Positions 32,555 through 40,319 of a DNA stretch of 44,262 nt are shown here, one piece after another. Position numbers and translations under genes: made by a program. The stretch's first letter is position 1. Each line of letters starts with the position of its first letter. The stretch lies in contig CAYFUF010000012.1 of the NCBI GenBank assembly GCA_964346245.1, forward strand, positions 1-44,262, written 5' to 3'. The DNA is from CAYFUF01 sp964346245 (lineage in GTDB: Bacteria; Bacillota; Clostridia; Tissierellales; Peptoniphilaceae). The notes beneath the pieces were generated by a model, which was given only the letters and a program-made list of their open reading frames with translations, did not search any database and was not told the origin of the DNA.

Positions 32555-33320
32555 AGTGATAAGCGTCTTTAATCAAAAGGGTGGCGTTGGGAAGACAACG
32601 ACAGTAATCAATCTGGCGTCGGCTTTGGGAATGACGGGCCTGATGAAGAAGAAGGTTTTAGTTGTGGATATGGACCCCCAGGGGAATACGACCTCGGGCT
32701 TAGGAGTGAATAAAAATACATTAGAAACTGATATCTATACAGTGTTGAGCAGCGAAGACGACATAGCTGGGGCAGTGGTTGCCACTAATTCTAAGAATGT
32801 GGATCTGGTTCCTTCGACGCCGGACCTTACTGGTTTTGAGATTGAGTCAATCAGCAGAAAGAACCGGGCAGAGCTTTTGAGAGAAGAGCTGGTTAAGGTC
32901 AAGGATAATTACGATTATGTTCTTATCGACTGTCCTCCTTCTTTGGGCATGCTGAGTTTGAACGCTTTGGTTGCCTCTGATTCGGTAATTATCCCCATAC
33001 AAGCAGAGTATTACGCTTTAGAGGGAGTCAGCCAGCTGGTTTCTACCTTAGATATGATTAGGGAATCCTTAAATCCGTCTTTAGAGGTGGAAGGCGTCCT
33101 TCTTTCGATGTACGATGGAAGAACAAACTTAGCGCAAGACGTTGAAGATGAAGTGAATAAGTATTTCAAGGATAAGGTCTTCAAGACGGTGATTCCGAGA
33201 AATATACGCTTGGCGGAGGCCCCATCATTTGGACAGAGCATCATTTCTTATGATAAGAAGTCCAAGGGAGCTCTTGCCTATATACAGTTAGCTAAAGAGT
33301 TGAAGAAGAACAACAAGTAA
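32547..33320 (+). CDS. parA: Chromosome partitioning ATPase ParA (Soj)
   Basis: A 257-residue deviant Walker-A ATPase (NQKGGVGKTTTVINLA at 9-24), with the ParA motifs VVDMDPQGN and LIDCPPSLG. It has no N-terminal DNA-binding extension, typical of chromosomal ParA/Soj. With ParB it separates replicated origins. The ATG at 32547 is preferred over an in-frame TTG one codon earlier; it overlaps the end of cinA. Confidence 0.96.
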   Translation: MTKVISVFNQKGGVGKTTTVINLASALGMTGLMKKKVLVVDMDPQGNTTSGLGVNKNTLETDIYTVLSSEDDIAGAVVATNSKNVDLVPSTPDLTGFEIESISRKNRAELLREELVKVKDNYDYVLIDCPPSLGMLSLNALVASDSVIIPIQAEYYALEGVSQLVSTLDMIRESLNPSLEVEGVLLSMYDGRTNLAQDVEDEVNKYFKDKVFKTVIPRNIRLAEAPSFGQSIISYDKKSKGALAYIQLAKELKKNNK

Positions 33321-33329
33321 GGAGTGAAC

Positions 33330-34328
33330 ATGGCGAAGAAAAGAGGTCTTGGAAGGGGCTTGGCATCCTTGCTAAATGACGCTCCAAACCTAGAGACGAA
33401 GACCAATGAGATAGAAGTGGTGGAAGAGATTGATGTTGAGAAGGAAGCGGCAAAAAAGCCAAGAACAACAAGAAAGACAGAAGCTAAGCCGAAGGCTCAA
33501 GTGAAGGAAGCTCCAGTAGAAGTAAGTAGGAAGACCAAGGAAGACCAAGGCGTAGAGGAAGAAATTTTACGGTCCATGCAAACTTTAGCCATCGATCTGG
33601 TTCAGACCAATCCTGACCAGCCCCGCAAAGAGTTTGATGAGGATGCTTTGGACGAACTTGCTCAATCGATTGGCCGTTACGGCATCCTTCAGCCAATCGT
33701 GGTGAAGAGAACTAACAGGGAGGGATCGGCTCCCTACGAGATTGTTGCGGGCGAGCGCCGATACCGGGCGGCACAAAAGGCGGGGCTGAGTGAAATTCCT
33801 GTGGTCTTGCGCGAAGGCAACAACGAGGAAACGGCAATTATCTCTGTGGTGGAGAACGTGCAGAGGGAGGACTTGAATCCGCTGGAGGAAGCCTTGGCTT
33901 ATCAGAATATCATGCAAAGCCAGATGATTACCCAGCAGGAGCTAGCCAATGCCTTGGGCAAGTCCAGACCCTATATTGCTAACATTGTCCGCTTGACGAA
34001 GCTGGACGATGAGACCATGGATGCGCTTCGTAAAGGCCTATTGACCTCTTCTCAGGCAAGGTCTTTGCTGTCTGAGCCTGATTTGAAGAAGAGGGCAAAG
34101 TATCGCCAGCTTCTTATTGAGGGCAAGACCAGCGTCAATACGGTTGAAGGCAGCCGCCGCAGAATTCAAAATAAGGATATTTATATCGTGGATATGGAAA
34201 ACCGGCTGAGTGAAAGCCTGGGTACGAAGGTAAGCATTCAGAAGAAAAGAAAAGGGTGGAATGTCCAGGTAGCCTGCTACTCGGAGGAAGACTTGCAGCG
34301 CTTCCTCGAACGTGTCGATAACGACTAG
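33330..34328 (+). CDS. parB: Chromosome partitioning protein ParB (Spo0J)
   Basis: A 332-residue CTP-dependent DNA clamp. The N-terminal ParA-stimulating motif is GLGRGLASLL. A roughly 70-residue charged linker follows. The ParB/Srx domain contains the CTP-binding motif GERRYRAAQ and ENVQREDLNPLEEA. The helix-turn-helix is TQQELANALGKSRPYIANIV, and a C-terminal dimerisation domain ends the protein. The recognition-helix sequence (RPYIANIVRL) differs from Spo0J, as does the core of the nearby parS sites. ATG 33330 has AAGGAG upstream; an in-frame GTG two codons earlier overlaps the spacing. Confidence 0.95.
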   Translation: MAKKRGLGRGLASLLNDAPNLETKTNEIEVVEEIDVEKEAAKKPRTTRKTEAKPKAQVKEAPVEVSRKTKEDQGVEEEILRSMQTLAIDLVQTNPDQPRKEFDEDALDELAQSIGRYGILQPIVVKRTNREGSAPYEIVAGERRYRAAQKAGLSEIPVVLREGNNEETAIISVVENVQREDLNPLEEALAYQNIMQSQMITQQELANALGKSRPYIANIVRLTKLDDETMDALRKGLLTSSQARSLLSEPDLKKRAKYRQLLIEGKTSVNTVEGSRRRIQNKDIYIVDMENRLSESLGTKVSIQKKRKGWNVQVACYSEEDLQRFLERVDND

Positions 34329-34336
34329 TGAGGGCA

Positions 34337-35038
34337 ATGATGAAGAAGTGGACGATTAGTGAACTATTAGATAAGACGGCAAGTACAGGCCCAGAGCCAG
34401 GCGGTGGTGGTGCTACAGGCATCGGTGCGGCTTTGGGGTTGAGTTTAAATTTGATGGCCCTCGAAACGACGGCTAAGTCCTACGAAAACAGCAAGAGAAG
34501 GCTGAGTAAGAGGGAGGATGCACCTGATAAGGAAGCGAAGCTCGAAGAATATGATCGTCACTTGGTTTCCTTGGCGGTAATGAAAGAGGAATTGCTTGCC
34601 AAAAGGGAACGGATTATTGAGCTGGCTGAGGAGGATGGCCAATCTTTCCAGGGGGTTTTGGATGCCATGAAGATGGACAAGAAGGATCCCCAAAGGGCTG
34701 AAGCGATTGAGGCTGGCTTGGTTGAAGCGATTGAGCTACCCAAGCGTTTGTTAAAGGAGCTAGTTGAGGTCTACAGCTGGCAGATTCACTTGTATAGGGT
34801 TAGCAAAAAGACGATCATGAATGATAACTTCGCAGGCTCCCACCTGCTCTTGGCCGCTATTGAGACCATGTGTGACAACATTTGGGTCAATGTGGAGATG
34901 TTAAAGGGTAAGGCACAAAAAGATAGGCAGCTTGCTAGCTACCATGAAATCCGCCATGAAATTGATGAGATAAGCCAGGCAATAGCAGCTTACCGCAAGG
35001 ATTTTTGGCCGGACCGTGAAGCTGGAAGGGAGGATTAG
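34337..35038 (+). CDS. Cyclodeaminase/cyclohydrolase family protein (FchA-like)
   Basis: A 233-residue mostly helical protein of the formiminotransferase-cyclodeaminase C-terminal/FchA family (opening ISELLDKTASTGPEPGGGGATG, with the glycine-rich PGGGG turn that defines the family). Members act on methenyl- or formimino-tetrahydrofolate in one-carbon metabolism. It follows parB by 8 bases and precedes the DUF4446 gene by 1 base, so it is in the par operon by spacing, although the link to chromosome segregation is unclear. Confidence 0.8.
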   Translation: MMKKWTISELLDKTASTGPEPGGGGATGIGAALGLSLNLMALETTAKSYENSKRRLSKREDAPDKEAKLEEYDRHLVSLAVMKEELLAKRERIIELAEEDGQSFQGVLDAMKMDKKDPQRAEAIEAGLVEAIELPKRLLKELVEVYSWQIHLYRVSKKTIMNDNFAGSHLLLAAIETMCDNIWVNVEMLKGKAQKDRQLASYHEIRHEIDEISQAIAAYRKDFWPDREAGRED

Positions 35039-35039
35039 G

Positions 35040-35948
35040 ATGGGATTTTTAACGCTACCTCTTTTGGTTATTCTGATTGCAGTCGTCGCGCTGTGTGTTT
35101 ATTCCGTTTCCAATGTGAACCGCAAGTTGCAGAGGCTGCGCAGGAGGTATGACTTTCTGCTGCGGGGCCGGGGCGAGCTGAATTTAGAGGAGCTGATTTT
35201 AGAATTCGGCGAGGAATTGGACAGTCAACTTGTCCGCCAAGAGGAGGTTAACACCTTGCTATCCCACATGGATAGCCGCCTGCAAAAGGCGGAAGGACAC
35301 CAAGAATCCTTGGTCGATGAGCGAAATTCGGTTATGGAGGATAGGGTCTTTCAGGAGATGGACCAAGTCAATCAAAACCTGACTTCGGCCATGAAACGTC
35401 TGGATGAGACGGTCTATGCTCGGCTGGACTCCGTGGAGTCCAGCGCAAGGAAGAACTTGGAAGATGGCATGAAGAACCTGGATACCAAGATGAACAAGTT
35501 CTCGGATGCAATCTCTTCGAAGCTAAAGAAGCACGAGGAAGAAAACTACATCCAATTTGACAGTGTCCGCAAGACGATTGATGGCAATGACAAGAAGCTT
35601 GCCCAAGTTATCGACGCGAATGATAAGAAGCAAAAGCAGAATCTGAATGAGACGGAAGCAAGACTGAGAAGTGATTTGAACCAAGAGGTGAACAGGATCA
35701 GGGACCAGCTGGCAGAGACGGTACAGAAACTCTACCTCTACCGCTACAATGCTTTTGAAGACCTGACGGGCGAGCAGAGTTTCAGCTTTGTTCTCCTGGA
35801 TGAACACCATAACGGCCTGATGGTAACAAGCATTTACAGTCGAAGAGGTTCTTCTATCTTCGCTAAGAATATAGAGAATGGGTCGCCTTTACAAGGCTTG
35901 TCCCCTGAGGAGAAAATAGCGCTCCAACGCGCATTAGATAGAGAGTAA
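35040..35948 (+). CDS. DUF4446 family membrane protein with a coiled-coil insert
   Basis: A 302-residue protein. Residues about 1-22 are a membrane helix. The next part (RYDFLLRGRGELNLEELI) and the C-terminus (YRYNAFEDLTGEQSFSFVLL and SPEEKIALQRAL) match DUF4446, a small family often found next to parB in clostridia. Between them, residues about 60-225 form a long charged helical region with coiled-coil heptads, rich in Lys, Glu, Asp and Asn. Family members are usually about half this length, so the insert is unusual. GGAGG precedes the ATG, and the previous stop is one base away. Function is unknown. Confidence 0.82.
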   Translation: MGFLTLPLLVILIAVVALCVYSVSNVNRKLQRLRRRYDFLLRGRGELNLEELILEFGEELDSQLVRQEEVNTLLSHMDSRLQKAEGHQESLVDERNSVMEDRVFQEMDQVNQNLTSAMKRLDETVYARLDSVESSARKNLEDGMKNLDTKMNKFSDAISSKLKKHEEENYIQFDSVRKTIDGNDKKLAQVIDANDKKQKQNLNETEARLRSDLNQEVNRIRDQLAETVQKLYLYRYNAFEDLTGEQSFSFVLLDEHHNGLMVTSIYSRRGSSIFAKNIENGSPLQGLSPEEKIALQRALDRE

Positions 35949-35956
35949 ACTCGGTT

Positions 35957-36895
35957 TTGAAAATACTATATATAATAAACCCGGTTTCTAATGGCGGGCG
36001 GACGAAGAAAATTGAGAAATTCTTGCGGGAGTGGCCCTATCCGGAGGGGACGGAGGTCCAAATTCGGGAGACAAAAGGGCCTGGCGAGGGCCGGGAGATT
36101 GCCCGAGCAGAGGCGGTAAACTTTGATGTGGTCTGCTCTGTGGGCGGGGACGGCACCTTGAATGAGGTGGCTTCCGGCCTCTACGAGGCGGGGGCAGGCG
36201 TCTTGGGTATAATACCATCCGGGACGGGTAATGATACCATGAAGGGCCTTGGTTGGTCCGATGACATCAATGAGGCGGTTAAGCGCGTGGTCTACGGACA
36301 GGTCAAGGAGATCGATGCGGGCTTGGCGGATGGGCACTTTTTCATTAATATTGCCTCCATCGGCTTTGATGCCATGGTGGTCAAAGGTACGGAAAAAATT
36401 AAGACCAAGGTGAAGAATGAATCGGCCTATACCCTTTCGCTTATCAAGACCTTTTTCACCTACCGCAACATTGACTATGTGGAGCTGGGTTCGGATGAGG
36501 ATGTTTCGGCTGAAACAAGTGGTTTCCTGGAGGAATCTGAGGAAGGCAATATGGGCCATGCCATAAACAGCCTCTTCCTCTTCGCTGTCGGCAACGGCCG
36601 CTACTATGGCGGTGGCTTTCAGGTCCTGCCTCAGGCAGAATTTGATGATGGTTACCTGGATGTCTGCGTCGTGCAAAACATTTCCAGGCCCAAGCTCATG
36701 CTGCTCTTCCCATCGATTTTTAAAGCAAAGCATGCCAAGCATATCAAGTATGTGACGATGAAAAAGGTAAAGGATTATACGGTTAAGCCCTTGGAAGATT
36801 TTCTCTTGAATCTGGATGGGGAGCTAGTGAACTATCCAGCCAATACAAGAATAAGGTTTCAAGTGCAGGAAAAAGTGTTAAGATTAATGCAGTAA
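35957..36895 (+). CDS. dagK: Diacylglycerol kinase family lipid kinase
   Basis: A 312-residue DagK/YegS-type kinase that phosphorylates a lipid such as diacylglycerol at the membrane. The nucleotide-binding motif is SVGGDGTLNEVASGL, followed by IPSGTGNDT and the later FDDGYLDV and NLDGE motifs. An acidic segment of about 20 residues is inserted near 185. The start codon is TTG at 35957 with only a weak ribosome site. It lies 8 bases after the DUF4446 gene. Confidence 0.9.
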   Translation: MKILYIINPVSNGGRTKKIEKFLREWPYPEGTEVQIRETKGPGEGREIARAEAVNFDVVCSVGGDGTLNEVASGLYEAGAGVLGIIPSGTGNDTMKGLGWSDDINEAVKRVVYGQVKEIDAGLADGHFFINIASIGFDAMVVKGTEKIKTKVKNESAYTLSLIKTFFTYRNIDYVELGSDEDVSAETSGFLEESEEGNMGHAINSLFLFAVGNGRYYGGGFQVLPQAEFDDGYLDVCVVQNISRPKLMLLFPSIFKAKHAKHIKYVTMKKVKDYTVKPLEDFLLNLDGELVNYPANTRIRFQVQEKVLRLMQ

Positions 36896-36931
36896 ATGGA
36901 AAACAAAAAAGAGAGTGTTTTAGGAGGAAAA

Positions 36932-37921
36932 ATGGGCATTATTGAAAGTTTATCTGAACAGATTAAAGGTAAAGGTCTGAAGATTGTTTACCCTGAAGGT
37001 ACGGACAAGAGAATTTTAGGTGCAGCTTGCCGCCACTTAAAGGATGGAGTTTTACACCCCATCGTTATTGGTAAGCCTGATGAAATTAAACAAGTAGCTG
37101 ACGAGAATAATTTTGATATTGAAGGCTTAGAGATTGTTGATCCAAGCAATTACGAAGGTTTTGATCGCTTCGTTGAGGCTTTTGTCGAGAGAAGAAAAGG
37201 CAAAGCAACAGAAGAGCAAGCTCGGGAAATGCTTATGGACAACAACTACTTCGGCACCATGCTGGTTTACTTGGAGATGGCCGATGGTATGGTCTCCGGT
37301 GCAGTTGGTACAACGGGTGATACCATCCGTCCAGGTCTTCAGATTATCAAGACTAAGCCAGGCACCAAGGTAGTCAGTGGCGCTATGGTCATGGTTGGCC
37401 CTAACGATGAACGCTACATCTTCTCAGACATTGCCGTTAACATCAATCCTGAAGCTGAACAGCTAGCGGATATTGCAGAAAGCTCAGCAGAGACAGCCAA
37501 GATCTTCGGCATCGATCCTAAGGTTGCCCTACTTTCCTTCTCCACCATGGGTTCTGCTTCTTCTCCTGAACAAGAGAAGGTGGCTGAAGCGACAAGAATC
37601 GCTAAGGAACAGTTCCCTAACCTAGCAGTTGATGGTGAACTCCAATTTGACGCTGCTATCGATGCGACGGTAGGCGAAAGGAAGGCACCTGGTTCTCCAG
37701 TTGCAGGACATGCCAACGTCTTCGTCTTCCCAGATCTACAAGCCGGAAATATTGGTTACAAGATTGCTCAACGCCTTGGTGGCTTTGAAGCTTTAGGCCC
37801 TATCCTTCAAGGTATGGCTAAGCCAGTCAACGACTTGTCTCGTGGCTGTAATGAGGATGATGCCTACAAGCTTGCAATCATCACCGCTTCCAGTGCTTTA
37901 GCAGATAAGGAACAGAAATAA
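36932..37921 (+). CDS. pta: Phosphate acetyltransferase
   Basis: A 329-residue Pta catalytic domain without the N-terminal regulatory extension of enteric Pta. It interconverts acetyl-CoA and acetyl phosphate. Recognisable sequences include IVYPEGTDKRI at the N-terminus, MADGMVSGAVGTTGDTIRP and VAGHANVFVFPDLQAGNI. The ATG at 36932 with GGAGG five bases upstream is chosen over an in-frame ATG at 36896 that touches the dagK stop. Acetate kinase is not adjacent. Confidence 0.93.
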   Translation: MGIIESLSEQIKGKGLKIVYPEGTDKRILGAACRHLKDGVLHPIVIGKPDEIKQVADENNFDIEGLEIVDPSNYEGFDRFVEAFVERRKGKATEEQAREMLMDNNYFGTMLVYLEMADGMVSGAVGTTGDTIRPGLQIIKTKPGTKVVSGAMVMVGPNDERYIFSDIAVNINPEAEQLADIAESSAETAKIFGIDPKVALLSFSTMGSASSPEQEKVAEATRIAKEQFPNLAVDGELQFDAAIDATVGERKAPGSPVAGHANVFVFPDLQAGNIGYKIAQRLGGFEALGPILQGMAKPVNDLSRGCNEDDAYKLAIITASSALADKEQK

Positions 37922-37942
37922 AACCCGCTATATATGACGAAC

Positions 37943-37970
37943 TTGCCAAAATCTCAATTTAATGTATAAT
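37943..37970 (+). promoter_or_regulatory. Promoter of the small FMN lipoprotein gene
   Basis: TTGCCA at 37943-37948 and TATAAT at 37965-37970 with 16-base spacing. The predicted start near 37977 falls at the base of a strong hairpin. Confidence 0.68.
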
Positions 37971-37973
37971 AAC

Positions 37974-38003
37974 TTTACCGTCTTCCTTTGGGGAGACGGT
38001 AAA
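37974..38003 (+). promoter_or_regulatory. 5'-terminal stem-loop of the lipoprotein transcript
   Basis: TTTACCGTCTTCC pairs with GGGAGACGGTAAA over 13 bp (one wobble, 4-base loop). It has no T run directly behind it, so a terminator role for pta is doubtful. Because the predicted transcription start lies within its first bases, it would form a 5'-end hairpin that could protect the mRNA. A T run at 38010-38016 leaves a weak terminator as an alternative. Confidence 0.55.
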
Positions 38004-38081
38004 TAATTTGGTAAGTCTTTTTTGTTCGCGGTATAAATTTTGCTGTCAAAACAAAGTACTTACACTAATAGGAGGAAAATA

Positions 38082-38486
38082 ATGAAGAAGTCAATTTTAG
38101 CTATGCTATTAGCATTAGCCCTAGTCCTTACAGCTTGTGGTGGCGACGAGCCAGCTGAATCAGCTGATACAAGCGTAGAGGAAACTACAGAGACTGAAAA
38201 AACTAGTGAAGAAGAGACAGCTGGTGAGGCTGAAGTTCTTACTGGTGAAGCTGAAGGTATGAACGGCACAGTCAAGGTAGAAGTTACTGTTGAAGGTGAC
38301 AAAATCACTAAGGTAGAGGTTGTTGAGCACGGCGAGACTGAAGGAATTTCTGATCCTGCAATCGCAGACACCCCACAAGCTATCGTTGATAACAATGGTA
38401 CTGAAGGTGTAGAAGGTCCATCAGGCGCTACCATGACCCACAACGCTATCATCGAAGCAGTAAACAACGCTTTAGCAAACAGATAA
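38082..38486 (+). CDS. Small FMN-binding lipoprotein
   Basis: A 134-residue secreted lipoprotein. The signal peptide ends in LTAC (C19). An acidic Glu/Thr-rich spacer follows, then a single FMN-binding domain (about 52-133). The covalent-FMN motif is EGPSGATMTH (expected T117), with Glu where the usual motif has Asp. It resembles the FMN domains of NqrC and of the two large reductases, without any catalytic domain, so it may serve as a surface electron shuttle. It has its own promoter, a perfect GGAGG ribosome site and strong terminators, and its codon use looks like that of a well-expressed gene. Confidence 0.85.
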   Translation: MKKSILAMLLALALVLTACGGDEPAESADTSVEETTETEKTSEEETAGEAEVLTGEAEGMNGTVKVEVTVEGDKITKVEVVEHGETEGISDPAIADTPQAIVDNNGTEGVEGPSGATMTHNAIIEAVNNALANR

Positions 38487-38522
38487 GCGGATTTGTTGTA
38501 AGACAATGTAGAGTATAACGAG

Positions 38523-38559
38523 AAAGAGGCTGTGTCAGGTTACTGACACAGCCTCTTTT
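38523..38559. terminator. Bidirectional terminator between the FMN lipoprotein gene and pncB
   Basis: A perfect 16-bp stem (AAAGAGGCTGTGTCAG and its complement) with a 4-base loop is followed by TTTT on the plus strand, with an A run at the other side serving the minus strand. It lies between convergent genes. Confidence 0.93.
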
Positions 38560-38564
38560 GTTCT

Positions 38565-38692
38565 TGTGGGGATAAGCGTTTTAGGGTTCAAGTGGGGGCC
38601 AAAAGTGGTATTTGCGAGATATGGCCCCTGTGGGGCGATTATTTCAGGGCTTAAGTGGGGGTTATAAGTGGTTTATCTGAGATATGGCCCCC
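38565..38692. repeat. Two tandem imperfect 64-base repeats
   Basis: Units at 38565-38628 and 38629-38692 share TGTGGGG at the start, AAGTGGGGG in the middle and GAGATATGGCCCC at the end, with roughly three quarters identity. Within each unit GGGGG and GGCCCC can pair to form a hairpin. The array lies in the convergent interval downstream of pncB and holds no gene. Confidence 0.75.
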
Positions 38693-38733
38693 AGAAGGCC
38701 CGAGCAGCGGGCGGGGACAATATCGCTAGTAGC

Positions 38734-40215
38734 TTACTTGCTCGGGTTCGTATTGATCTGGGAGACGAATGAGTGGGTTTCATTGAGCAGGCGGTGTTTC
38801 ATGTCCCAGAGGTCTTTGGATAGGTCGACCTTGTAGATCTGTGGATTGTCGAAACGCTTGTACTCGTCCCAGATGGAGTCGACTTCCTTCTGGCAGTATG
38901 CCCGGGTTTCTTCGATGTTGGGGACTTGGTAGACGAGCTTTCCTTTGTCGAAGATTCGCTCGAGCATAGGGCGGGCAATGAAGTCGGTTAGGGTCATCCG
39001 CTTCCAAGTGTAGGTGGGGTGGAAGATCTCGTAGGGTTCGTCTTCGTTGATTTCTTCGTCGTGGACGGTGATGACATCGGCGATTGCCTTCTCGGTCGCC
39101 TTATCGTAGAGGCGGTAGACGGACTTGAAGCCCGGAGTGGTAATCTTTTCGACGTTCTCGGAGATTTTGATCTTTGGAATGACTTCGCCATCTTCTTCCA
39201 GAGCAACCAACTTGTAGACGCCGCCAAAGACGGGATTTGACTTGGAGGTGATGAGGTTTTCACCAACGCCAAAGCTGTTGATTTGGGCTCCTTGGGAGAG
39301 GATGTCGTTGATCTTGTATTCGTCCAGGGAGTTGGAGGCGACGATGGTGGCATCTTCGTAGCCAGCTTCATCGAGCATGATCCTTGCCTTCTTGGACAGG
39401 TAGGCAATATCACCGGAGTCGAGGCGGATGCCGCCTGGGCGGTAGCCCATTGGTGCAAGGACTTCGTCGAAGACTCGGATGGCATTGGGGACGCCGGATG
39501 CCAAGGTATCGTAGGTATCGACGAGCAGGATACAGTTGTCGGGATAGATTTCGGCATAGGTCTTGAAGGCCTCGAACTCATCGGGGAACATCATTACCCA
39601 GGAGTGGGCCATAGTGCCTAGCGCAGGCACCCCATAGTTGGAGTCGGCTAGGGTATTGGCGGTGCCGATTGCTCCAGCCATGTAGGCGGCGATTGCCCCT
39701 TGAGTTGCGGCATCGGCCCCTTGGGCTCTTCTCGAACCAAACTCCATGACGGCTCGGCCGCGGGCTGCGCGGACGATGCGGTTGGCTTTGGTTGCAATCA
39801 TTGACTGGTGGTTGATGGTGAGCAGGAGCATTGTCTCAATAAGGCTGACTTGGATGACCGGCCCACGAACGATGACAAGCGGTTCGTTAGGAAAGACGAT
39901 GGACCCTTCGGGGATTGCCCAAATATCGCAGGTGCACTCGAAGTTGGCTAGGTATTCTAAGAACTTCTCGTCGAAGATGCCCCGGCTACGGAGGTAGTCG
40001 ATATCGTCTTCGGTGAAGTGTAGGTCTTCGACGTAGCGGATGAAGGTGTTTAGACCTCCAGCGATGGAGAAGCTGGCGCTGTCGGGGTTTCTGCGGAAGT
40101 ACATGTCAAAGTAGGCGATGGTGTCGCCTAAGCCACTTTCCAGGTAACCATTGCCCATGGTGAACTCGTAGAAGTCTGCGAGCATGGAAAGATTTTCTTT
40201 CATACGGTAAAACAT
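38734..40215 (-). CDS. pncB: Nicotinate phosphoribosyltransferase
   Basis: A 493-residue enzyme of NAD salvage, converting nicotinate and PRPP to nicotinate mononucleotide. Family sequences include LADFYEFTMGNGY at the N-terminus, ARGRAVMEFGSRRAQG, and the phosphate-binding GIRLDSGDI. The ATG at 40215 with GAAGGG upstream is chosen; 16 further in-frame codons before it do not resemble the family. It is one of few genes on this arm transcribed against replication. CinA with its PncC domain gives a second pyridine-nucleotide salvage activity in the window. Confidence 0.93.
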   Translation of the reverse strand: MFYRMKENLSMLADFYEFTMGNGYLESGLGDTIAYFDMYFRRNPDSASFSIAGGLNTFIRYVEDLHFTEDDIDYLRSRGIFDEKFLEYLANFECTCDIWAIPEGSIVFPNEPLVIVRGPVIQVSLIETMLLLTINHQSMIATKANRIVRAARGRAVMEFGSRRAQGADAATQGAIAAYMAGAIGTANTLADSNYGVPALGTMAHSWVMMFPDEFEAFKTYAEIYPDNCILLVDTYDTLASGVPNAIRVFDEVLAPMGYRPGGIRLDSGDIAYLSKKARIMLDEAGYEDATIVASNSLDEYKINDILSQGAQINSFGVGENLITSKSNPVFGGVYKLVALEEDGEVIPKIKISENVEKITTPGFKSVYRLYDKATEKAIADVITVHDEEINEDEPYEIFHPTYTWKRMTLTDFIARPMLERIFDKGKLVYQVPNIEETRAYCQKEVDSIWDEYKRFDNPQIYKVDLSKDLWDMKHRLLNETHSFVSQINTNPSK

Positions 40216-40319
40216 AGTTTCACGACCCTTCTTAATAAATCGATTTCCTGAATCTATGTACAATTTAGCACAAGTAAACTAAAATATAAAGCAATATGAT
40301 AAAATGGAGGGAGGCATTC

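Noticed and set aside
35966..36742. Long minus-strand frame of 258 codons opposite the lipid kinase gene
   Set aside because: It is the antisense shadow of a clearly recognised gene, lacks a ribosome site and has no family motif.
36896..36931. Upstream start for pta overlapping the dagK stop
   Set aside because: The extra 12 codons do not match the family and the next ATG has a perfect GGAGG at ideal spacing.
38994..39581. 195-codon alternative frame within pncB
   Set aside because: Low-complexity Ser/Pro/Thr composition typical of an out-of-frame reading of a GC-balanced gene.
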